From: Galeruca laticollis
Taxonomy: Eukaryota > Arthropoda > Insecta > Coleoptera > Chrysomelidae
DNA length: 64,000 nt
Assembly: GCA_963921935.1 (NCBI GenBank)
Contig: OY998176.1
Location: forward strand, 45,595,813 to 45,659,812
Direction of reading: 5' to 3'
Positions 53,625 to 64,000 of the stretch are shown here, one piece after another. The notes below the pieces were generated by a model, which saw only the letters and a program-made list of their open reading frames with translations, did no database searches and had not been told where the DNA came from. The position numbers were made by a program, and so were the translations under genes. The first letter of the stretch is position 1. Each line of letters opens with the position of its first letter.

Positions 53625-53683
53625 TGGTAACCGTGGACATGCATGTTTCTGGCTCATTTTGCCTCATCAGCACGGCATAACCA
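53625..53683 (-). ncRNA. Hammerhead-ribozyme-like motif, array unit 1
   Basis: Minus-strand order: TGGT outer helix, TATG loop, CCGTG stem I, CTGATGA core, GGC AAAATGA GCC stem-loop II, A, GAAAC, ATGCATG, TC with predicted cleavage after C, CACGG stem I, TT loop, ACCA outer helix. All invariant core bases (CUGANGA, GAAA, UH) are present. One A between stem II and GAAA is not in the consensus. The two-part stem I with an internal loop is what natural type I hammerheads use to contact loop II. Confidence 0.75.
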
Positions 53684-53975
53684 AATAAAGATGTGAAATT
53701 TGGGAGCAAAGATGTTAATCGAAACATGGAAAAACACAAAATAACGGATTTCAGCAGGGAAACCAAACGCTCAGTTGTGTCTTCAATTGGAAGATCCCGA
53801 GTTTTCAGGACATCAACCAACATCGACACGGAGGCGCATATAGCCCCCCCGCCATGAACCTTCCGACCCATAGTAAATAACAAAGAAGATGTAGGAATAT
53901 CGCGTGATATGTTAACAACAACAACAAACAGAATCATGGGTAATTCACGCAAAGTAAAGGGCTACTGAAATAGAG

Positions 53976-54034
53976 TGGTAACCGTGGACATGCATGTTTC
54001 TGGCTCATTTTGCCTCATCAGCACGGCATAACCA
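53976..54034 (-). ncRNA. Hammerhead-ribozyme-like motif, array unit 2
   Basis: Identical to unit 1 and 351 bp from it in the same orientation. A transcript across both would be cut to a 351-nt monomer if the motif is active. Confidence 0.75.
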
Positions 54035-54325
54035 AATAAAGATGTGAAATTTGGGAGCAAAGATGTTAATCGAAACATGGAAAAACACAAAATAACGGAT
54101 TTCAGCAGGGAAACCAAACGCTCATTTGTGTCTTCAATTGGAAGATCCCGAGTTTTCAGGACATCAACCAACATCGACACGGAGGCGCATATAGCCCCCC
54201 CTGAAAACTCGGGATCTTCCAATTGAAGACACAAATGAGCGTTTGGTTTCCCTGCTGAAATCCGTTATTTTGTGTTTTTCCATGTTTCGATTAACATCTT
54301 TGCTCCCAAATTTCACATCTTTATT

Positions 54326-54384
54326 TGGTTATGCCGTGCTGATGAGGCAAAATGAGCCAGAAACATGCATGTCCACGGTTACCA
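54326..54384 (+). ncRNA. Hammerhead-ribozyme-like motif, array unit 3
   Basis: The mirror copy of unit 2 on the plus strand. The predicted cleavage is between C54373 and C54374. Confidence 0.75.
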
Positions 54385-54678
54385 CTCTATTTCAGTAGCC
54401 CTTTACTTTGCGTGAATTACCCATGATTCTCTTTGTTGTTGTTGTTAACATATCACGCGATATTCCTACATCTTCTTTGTTATTTACTATGGGTCGGAAG
54501 GTTCATGGCGGGGGGGGGCTATATGCGCCTCCGTGTCGATGTTGGTTGATGTCCTGAAAACTCGGGATCTTCCAATTGAAGACACAAATGAGCGTTTGGT
54601 TTCCCTGCTGAAATCCGTTATTTTGTGTTTTTCCATGTTTCGATTAACATCTTTGCTCCCAAATTTCACATCTTTATT

Positions 54679-54737
54679 TGGTTATGCCGTGCTGATGAGG
54701 CAAAATGAGCCAGAAACATACATGTCCACGGTTACCA
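54679..54737 (+). ncRNA. Hammerhead-ribozyme-like motif, array unit 4
   Basis: As unit 3, with one change: ACATGCATGT reads ACATACATGT. The change falls in the stem III loop, and the ACA/TGT pairing is kept. Confidence 0.75.
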
Positions 54738-54821
54738 CTCTATTTCAGTAGCCCTTTACTTTGCGTGAATTACCCATGATTCTCTTTGTTGTTAACATAT
54801 CACGCGATATTCCTACATCTT

Positions 54822-56870
<2,049 letters not shown>

Positions 56871-57014
56871 GTATACTATGAGAAATGGTAATTTTCTTAA
56901 TTTAGCAATGAAAAATATATCTAAAGTTTCTGAAGAATGCTTCATTGAAGCAAAAGAAGCCAACGTTAGTTACGTAGATTTGTGTAAAAATAAACTTGTA
57001 GATGTTCCTGCTGG
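56871..57014 (+). CDS. LRRC40: LRRC40-type gene, exon D (internal)
   Basis: Its first base completes an Arg codon from exon C, giving PDRYTMRNGNFLNLAMKN. It continues ISKVSEECFIEAKEANVSYV and DLCKNKLVDVPAG. The text parallels the LRRC40 part around LDYSDKQATLIPDEVF...VTSINFSKNQLCEIPK, the start of the second LRR array. Frame and phase (2) agree with exons B and C although 26 kb lie between, which argues that the gene is intact despite the insertions. The donor is GTATGT. Confidence 0.88.
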
Positions 57015-57492
57015 GTATGTACTATTTAAAATACTACATTAATCGTTTCAGTAAATTACAGAGATCAAACTTATGTAGGTCCACCTCTTCTATTTCATAT
57101 TCTTTCTGCACTAGTGTATCATCATTATCGCAGAACCGTTAGTCTGGTTGCTTTTATACTGGATTCTGTATGTGTCTTTTTCCCTTGAGACTTAGTTTTC
57201 TGGTGTAATCTCTTAGAAATTCCTTAGCTTGTCATACAACTTCAAGTGATTCCAGTTATTGGAATTATCAAACTTCACTACTTTGATATCCCATTTGTGG
57301 ATTTAGAGTTAAACTTTATATTACAGTTCATTATTTCAGTTAAATTGATTGTAATAATCTGAAGAAATAACTCCTAAATATAGTCTTACATATTTTCAAT
57401 GTAAAAAATTTACAATTTCACAGACTTTTGCCTTTCGTTAGTTCCATTATACTTTGCCCATTGTGAAAATGATGAGTGACTTTACTTTTCAG

Positions 57493-57681
57493 ATTGCAAA
57501 TATTATCAAGTACACTGACAGAATTAAATCTATCAGTAAACAAAATAACCATGGTACCAGAGTTCCTTATGAATCTTACGAAATTGAAGTTTTGTGATTT
57601 GAGTGGCAATCAATTGAATGATCTACCTAACTGTTTATCTAATCTTGTTTATATGCGAGAACTAATATTAAGTAATAATAG
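57493..57681 (+). CDS. LRRC40: LRRC40-type gene, exon E (internal)
   Basis: After a 478-bp intron it reads LQILSSTLTELNLSVNKITM, VPEFLMNLTKLKFCDLSGN, QLNDLPNCLSNLVYMRELIL, SNNR. This matches MVSDVDLSFNKLSF...[34 protein letters not shown] of LRRC40 (pieces quoted). It ends in phase 2 at GTGAGT. About 80-100 more codons, including the C-terminal cap, are expected downstream; I found none by 64000. Confidence 0.88.
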
Positions 57682-57959
57682 GTGAGTATGTTATACACTT
57701 CAAATATGTTTTAGTGATCCTACATATAAGCTCATTTCCGACGTCACACTACTATAAATATTGATACTATAATGTTATTGCAACTTTCATTCAATGTAAT
57801 CTTAGAATGATATACAAGGGAGTAATTAACAACATTGCACAAAATAGATTGAAGTGTTATAAAAGTGAGTATGGGGTCTTAAAAACTAACATTTACAGTA
57901 GTCTTATTCACCACCTTGAGACAACTCGAAGAAAGAGGAATGTTTTTGAAATCTATGCC
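57682..57959. other. Intron DNA, nothing recognised
   Basis: AT-rich spacer between exon E and the Jockey-type remnant. Confidence 0.5.
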
Positions 57960-58830
57960 ACAAATTAATTGCAGGGGAGATTTCAACAACAATCATTTTA
58001 TTTACATCTCATCTTGCGAACATTGAAGACAGAGAGAACTAGTAAGCCTAATTCAAGAACACAAATACCACTCTTAACTGGCACACCTACATACTGGCAG
58101 CAGATCCAAATAAAACACCTGACCCGCTAGTTATATTTATCACTAAATGCCAAACTACCACTTCTCATCCCACCACTCTCCAATTATAGTATCCATCATA
58201 AGTGTCTCATAGCTTACAATACTATAACACCAAGGGTGCACAACAAAAAAACTAATTGGGAAACATACAGCACCAAATTAGAAGAGGATATCAACTTTCA
58301 AGTGGGTCAAATCAGTAAGGAGAATAGAGGAAATACTAATGGATTTAAACTATACTCATACAGAAGCCACAACCAAGATAGGTAATAAAGTTCACAACAT
58401 CCCAGCTGAAGTTAAAAAGTTCATATCTAAAAAAAAGGAAAGTAAGTGCAAGTTTTCCCATCAGACAAGACCATACTGAAGAGACTAAAGAAACAAATAA
58501 TCGGTTCGACAACTCACTATGGAAAACAATAAAAAACTTCAAAAATCCTAAAACACAGATTTATCCTATCAAAAATGAACAAGAAACAATTCTACAGTCG
58601 AACAGAAAAGATGAGGAAAAACAATATTATTTGTCGAGCACCTAGCTAAAGTATATATTTACTCCAAACAACGACGCTCTAGATATTTGAAATAGATAAA
58701 GACCAAAATTATATTCTAGCAAACATTCACAAAATTCAACAAAAATCCAATCTGTAAATACCAGAAAATGCCCTAGGCTAGACAAAATAACTGGCACTGT
58801 TCCAGATGATACCGTTATTCTTACAGTCCA
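57960..58830 (+). pseudogene. Jockey-type element remnant, endonuclease end to RT start
   Basis: Decayed frames give SLIQEHKYHSLTGTPTYW, DPNKTPDPLVIFITK, then HNKK.NWETYSTKLEEDI, then SLWKTIKNFKNPKTQIYPI and DKITGTVPDD. G.PT.WP.DPNK.PD..DFF..K is the end of the Jockey-type endonuclease, and WK..K......PI........A...A is the linker before RT. Frameshifts occur throughout. This is an older copy of the clade seen at 3136-5377, covering a different part of the element. Confidence 0.6.
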
Positions 58831-59250
58831 TGCAAATTCAATACAACTTTACTATTCTTTGAACACAACAAAATAATATCCAGGATTTCACAGGTGGAGA
58901 ATCAAAACGAATGAATTTAAATCTTCACCTTGAGAAAAGAAATTTATTGAAATTTGAAGTTTGTCAATGGTATTGACGAGAAGCAGTTGTGTTCTAAAAT
59001 AAAGTGTTTTATTAGTTAATAGGAAACATTATATGCAATTATTCCTATATAATTTAACATGGTTTGATGCGAAGATGTTATGCACCGGGTTATTTTTGCC
59101 GACCAGTGGAGAGGTCGAGTGATCAGTGTTTAATTGCGGGTTGTCTTACACGCACATATTTTGAAAGGAACACTTTAACTAACGAAATAATATATTAACA
59201 TTAAATAATTACGCAGGAATAAAGAATAATATGAAGTAACAAAATGACAA

Positions 59251-59254
<4 letters not shown>
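58831..59254. other. Unassigned stretch
   Basis: No coding frame is recognised. Confidence 0.4.

Positions 59255-59295
<41 letters not shown>
59255..59295. repeat. (TA)n microsatellite
   Basis: A TA run with no recognised element on either side. Confidence 0.95.
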
Positions 59296-59297
<2 letters not shown>

Positions 59298-60459
59298 AAA
59301 ATGACAAATCTCTGCTGCTGTTCTATTTCTGCTGTCGCAGACCTCGTCGACCAATCGTTACAGGTTTATAAAAATTCATAGTTGTTCGATAATTTTTGTT
59401 TCTCAACTATTGTTATTTTGTTGATTATTCAACGACAGAGAAAACACAAGATTCTGACTGGTGGATAAATGCGTGTTGATAATTGAAAATCAGTATGTTT
59501 TCGATTTTGTATTTCGGCATTTAATTGGTTGATTCACAAATTAAAATAAATATACGTAGTTGCCTACAATGATGTGTGGAGTAATTTGGTGTATTAATCC
59601 ACTTTGAAGGTACGCTCTACCAACGTGCGCAGCGACGCCTTGAACAAACTCGCTGTTGTCAAAGACGGTGGACTGTAGTGAAGTTCTTTTATCCTGATCA
59701 AAACCAATGAAAAATAGGGTGAAATAATACTCTATTTGTGAAGGAGTATCTATTACTATTGCAATAGTGGGTTGTAGAATTCAAATGATTACAAAACACT
59801 TTAAAACACAATAAAATATGCCTATATACAGAATATCTAGCTTTCTAGCTAGACCAAAACCGGTCCTGCTTTTTTGCACTTGTATGAATATCACTTCTAC
59901 GATCACTGTTCATGTACTAAAATAGTGTATGCTGTTGATCCGTCGAAGGAACAGAAATTAATTCGGAATGAGAATTTTCTCTTAATGAGAATTGGAAATT
60001 AAATGTCACACTGACTTTTACTCTTTCTTGTCACTTAATTCTTTTTCTTTATTCGGACATACCGTTGGCAACAGCTGTTGCCAACTGTTACGATCCATTG
60101 AATGACGGCGTGAAAATGAATGTGTATATTATTTTTCTTATCAGGAATATGAATTCCGAACATATTGGGCCCCGTTGAAACGTTTTAGTTTCAAGATTCG
60201 GGTTGGAATGTAATTTAACAAGATGTCAGATTTTTTTTAACTTGGCAACACTATAAACATAGTAATGGAAAGAAATGAATACTAAATAAACGTATTTAGC
60301 AAAAAAAAATTATCCATCTAGCAACATTGCACTTAGCAACTGCCAATGGGAAATTGAAAATAAATTATTTATAATAGGAACGACAAATTGGATGCAAACA
60401 TTCGCGGAAGAAACAGCAACGCAATTGATTGAAAATATGATTACTGACTAGCTTAAAAT
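59296..60459 (-). other. Probable 3' side (UTR/LTR) of the second BEL/Pao element
   Basis: It lies just downstream, on the minus strand, of the BEL coding end. No second LTR is in the window for comparison, so the boundaries cannot be set. A perfect 22-bp palindrome is at 60064-60085. Confidence 0.35.
60064..60085. repeat. Perfect 22-bp palindrome
   Basis: GTTGGCAACAG followed by CTGTTGCCAAC without a spacer. TTGGCAAC recurs near 60240. TTGCCAAC-type strings are common at BEL/Pao LTR ends, so this may mark an LTR edge. Confidence 0.6.
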
Positions 60460-63400
60460 AAATTATTTGGGTCAGGGAAAGGAACAATTTTTGATATTGA
60501 TCTGGTATATGTACCAGTGGCGGTTTTAACTTTAACTACCCTAACCTTTTCATCCGACCCCGGCATTACTTCCACGATTCTTCCAGTTGACCAATGTAAC
60601 GGAGGTTACTTCTTTTAGAAGTACTAAGGAATCAATTTTTATATTTTCAGAAGAATTTAACCACTTGCGTCGACTTTGTAGCTGGTGTAAGTATTCCATG
60701 GACCAGCGCCGCCAAAATTGTTGCTGTAATTTTGTACACTTTTGCCACAATGTCAATCGATTTTCAGGAACAGAACTGTTGTCTTTTTCGGGAAAGGAAG
60801 TTAGGCTCGTGCCTATGAGAAAATGACCTGGTGTTAAACACTCAAGATCAGAGGAATCTTCAGAAAGTGGTGAGATTGGTCTGCTATTTAATATAGCTTC
60901 TATCTGCGCCAAAACGGTAGAAAATTCCTCAAAAGTGAGGATAGAATTGCCTAGAATTTTTAACATCAATTTTTTCGAGCTCTTAATTCCGCTTTCCCAT
61001 ATACCACCCCGATGGGGCGCTCGTGGTGAGATAAATTTCCAGTTAATATTTAATTTGGTAAAATAATTTTGAACTGATTGAACATTGTTTTGATTTTTGA
61101 AAAAACTTTGTAATTCTTTAAAATTATTGTCATGTAATTCTTTAAAATTATTGTCAGCGCCTTGAAAATTTGTCGTTTGAGCGTTACCTCAGTTGATAAG
61201 GAAGTGACTGCTTCAATATGTATTGCCTTTGTGACTAAGCATACAAAAAGTGCTATATAGCATTTGATTTTAGGTGATTTTCTTATATTTGAGGATTTTA
61301 TTAAAAATGGACCTCCGAAATCCAATCCTGTTTTTTGAAATGGTCGAGCTGGAGTTACCCTGTCTCGAGGAAGATCAGCCATGATTTGAGTATGAGGTTT
61401 TGATGAAAATCTAAAGCATTTATGGCAGTTGTGAATAATCTTTTTTGTTGTTCTTAACCCATTTAATGGCCAGAAGTTTAGGCGGAAATTTGACAACACG
61501 GTATTAGCTCCAGCGTGTCCTAATCTAATATGTTCAGCTTTTAACATTGAATTGACAGTACTATTTTTTGAAGGCAATAAAAAAGGATGCTTTTGATTGA
61601 AGGAAATGTCAGCGTGCTCAAGACGGCCACCGACACGTATCATTCCATTTTTGTCTATGAAAGGTTTTAATTTATTAATTTGTTTATCAGAAATAATTTT
61701 ATTTAGCTTTAATTCATTGATTTCTTTTTCAAAATGGAACGTTTGAACCGTTTTAATTATGAAATTTTCAGAAACACTCAATTCAGTTACATTGAAAGGT
61801 CCGGAAATTTTGTTAGAATTTTTACAACTTAATATGAATCTGTGAACATATGCTATTGTTCTTTTCAATCTTGTGTAGCTAGAAAAATTCGAAAATGAGG
61901 TTATCTAGAAGTTTTCTTCTGTTGGTGCTGTCAAGTTGACAGTCTTTGATTCCGGAATTTCGGAAATGTCAATTTTTGGATTCGCGAAATTGTCAAATTT
62001 TGATAAGTCTAAGTTGTATTTCATTAAAAAGTTCGGTCCGTGCCACCAAAGTTTGTTGGAAATTAATATTTTCGCTGGGGTCCCGCGTGATACAACATCA
62101 GCGGGATTTTCTATGGTATTTATATACCTCTAGGAGTATTCTTTTGTTATTACTTGTATTTTGGCGACTCTGTTGCCTACAAATATGGACCAACGACACG
62201 GTTCATATTTTATCCAGCATAGAGCTATTTGACTATCCGACCATAAGTTTACACTATCTATTTGTATTTTTGATTGAAAGTTTTTATAAATTTTTTCTAC
62301 TAGGTTAGACAGGAGAAACATGGCGGATAATTCTAGACGAGGAAGTGTTACGCAGAAATTAGGTTACATGAAACTATGATCTGAGTAAATGGTTCTTATA
62401 TAAACACAAGCCCCGTATGCTTTTAAGCTGGCATCGCCGAAGCATCAGTCTGAATAATCGTTTTATCTAGAAAAATGTGTCTGGGAATTTTTAGTTGAGA
62501 AAGGTGCGGTAAATCGCTAATAAAAGCTTGCCAGTCATTCAATTTTGTTTGTATCGGTGATTTAATCGTCCCAGTCGATTTTAGCTAGCCACAATTGCTT
62601 AACTAGAAGTTTTCCTAATAATATGATAGGATTGTAGAGCCCAAGCGGATCGTAGCATCGCGCAATAGTTGAAAGAATTTTTCTTTTTGTTACGTGTGAC
62701 ATAGAAATGGTAGTGTGAACAGAAATACTTATGTTGTCAGAATTTGGGATCCATTTTAGACCCAGAACTTTGTTTTGAGAATGATCTAAACTAAGATTGA
62801 TAGTTTGTTCAGAATTTTGAGAAAATTGAGTGTCGTTAGAATTCGATATTTTAGAAAGTACGTTAGAATGATTTGAGGCCCACATATGTAGTTCAAAACC
62901 GTGTGTACCTAATAGAGTTTGAAGCTCATAATTTAATTGAGTTAAGTCAGATTCGGAATTTGCGCCAGATATTATATCGTCCATATAAGTCTCGGCCATA
63001 AGAGAATTTGAGGCTAAAGGAAATTTAGAGTGATTAGTGCTTGCTATTTCTTGCAAGACACGTTGAGCGATGAATGGGGAGAAATTACAACCGTACGTCA
63101 GGGTTGTCAGTTTTATACATTGTAAGAGCAGATCAGGACTTTCCCTCCACAATATATTTTGCAGAAAGCAGTGTTCAGGATTTATGAATATTTGTCGAAA
63201 CATCTTCTGTAAATCTGAAGTTAATGCGAATTTATTTAGTCTGAAACGGCATAGAATATCTAATAAATCATTTTGTACCTGATAACCTTTCAGAGTTATG
63301 TCATTCAGACTTTTTCCAGAAGTAGTGGGGCAACTAGAGTCAAAAACAACTCTTAGTTTCGTCGAAATAGCTTGTTCACGCACTATACCCAATTGCGGAA

Positions 63401-64000
63401 TAAAATATTTTAATTCTTCCTCAGAATTAGTGGGACAAAGCGGTATAAACATTGCATGTTTTAAGTGTATATATTCAGCAATAAATTTGCTGTAATCAGA
63501 AAATAATTCCGGATTCTTGTGAAGTCTTTTTTCAAGAGAAAGAAAGCGTTTTTTAGCGATCGAAAATGAATCACCAAGTTCTAGGTATTCTTTATCAGAT
63601 TTTAGCGGAAAGTTGACTTGAAATCTTCCATTTTCCAGAATTTTTGTAGTGTTTTGGAAAATAGTTTCCGCAAGTTCATCATCTGATGAAAGATTATCTT
63701 TAGAGGGTATATCCTCATGAGTCCAGAATTTAGGGAAAGCTAAATTTAAATCATCATCAGTTGATGTGGAGATATGATTACAAACTGTAACCTTACATTC
63801 ATTATTCCCAACATTTATTGAACTAAACGAGACATTATTTTGAATATTACCAGCAACTACCCACCCCAAACCAGTTTTTTGCAGTGTAGGCAATTTTTTA
63901 CCTAAGTTTATGACTCCATTCAGGAGGAGAGTGTAATATAAGTCCGCTCCCACGAGTACATCGATGGGCGATGGTAGGTGAAAATCGGGATTTCCTAGGA
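60460..64000 (-). pseudogene. Second BEL/Pao pol, decayed, running off the right edge
   Basis: The minus strand is open from the window edge to 62562. It has the protease end (IDVLVGADLYYTLLLNG), RVVFDSS, LTSDLQKMFRQI, TYGCNFSPF and YMDDIISGA for RT, and RCYDPLGLYNP. RNase H (about 62550-61870) has stops and shifts but shows SVNLWSDSQIALCWI. The integrase part (61868-61050) has GHAGANTVLSNFRLNFW and CHKCFRF and LDFGGPF. A deletion removes the second catalytic Asp, and an NNFKELHD/NNFKELQS duplication is seen near 61100-61150. GGIWESGIKSS, ILNSRPISPLSEDSSD and FWRRWSMEYL (60969-60550) follow, with the end TATGTYTRSISKIVPFP near 60490. It is a different family from the 41-kb element and clearly older. 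Confidence 0.88.

Noticed and set aside
53611..54751. 60-113-codon frames in the array with shared text DLPIED.ERLVSLLKSV
   Set aside because: The similarity among them is only DNA similarity of the 351-bp units. The frames lie on both strands and have no codon bias or known domain.

Overview
The window is AT-rich animal nuclear DNA, most probably from an insect. A beetle would fit, but no sequence shown here fixes the order. Evidence for an animal genome: short GT-AG introns in a recognisable housekeeping gene, plus BEL/Pao, Ty1/copia, Ty3/gypsy, Penelope-like, Jockey/CR1/RTE-like, mariner, pogo-like and Crypton-like elements. I see no prokaryotic operon, rRNA or convincing tRNA gene.

The only host gene I can follow is an LRRC40-type leucine-rich-repeat gene on the + strand. 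Five exons lie at 23930-24099, 24158-24300, 30419-30622, 56871-57014 and 57493-57681. The last four join in one reading frame with phase-2 junctions. The first part of the gene and its last exon(s) are outside the window. Two of its introns (about 6.1 kb and 26.2 kb) hold most of the transposons, so from about 24 kb rightward much of the window is intronic mobile DNA.

Layout. 0-11 kb: AT-rich repeat blocks bounded by (TA)n tracts, a 5'-truncated Jockey-type element with an 11-bp target duplication (3136-5377), a Penelope-like fragment (8549-8850) and a 467-bp near-perfect palindrome (9873-10339). 11.4-16.3 kb: a near-complete copia element. 17-23 kb: a decayed MADF-BESS gene, a Penelope-like GIY-YIG fragment (minus strand) and GC-richer tandem repeats. 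24-30 kb: LRRC40 exons around a broken Crypton-like recombinase and a pogo-like pseudogene. 31-39 kb: a graveyard of non-LTR, mariner, gypsy, pogo and THAP fragments, plus a perfect 302-bp foldback. 40-48.2 kb: a Crypton-like gene split by a young BEL/Pao element (40757-47862) with matching 455-bp LTRs and a 5-bp target duplication (ATTGG). 49-55 kb: RTE-like remnant, AT-rich blocks and an inverted array of about 351-bp units. 57-64 kb: last LRRC40 exons, a Jockey-type remnant and a second, decayed BEL/Pao element running off the right edge on the minus strand.

The most interesting signal is RNA-level. The units at 53.6-54.8 kb, and diverged copies at 9.9-10.3 kb and 2.3 kb, carry a compact fold that matches a type I hammerhead ribozyme (CTGATGA ... 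GAAAC ATGCATG TC inside a two-part stem I), with a compensatory base-pair change between families. Tandem units of this size with a short stem III resemble metazoan retrozymes and the pseudo-LTRs of Penelope-like elements. A second hammerhead-like class lies beside the Penelope-like fragments (1461-1502, 9073-9110, 21008-21040), and a possible third lies in the foldback at 38.5-38.8 kb. A second unusual item is a macrodomain (OARD1-like) remnant directly downstream of a gypsy integrase end at 33.2-33.5 kb. All similarities were judged by eye; no search or folding program was run.
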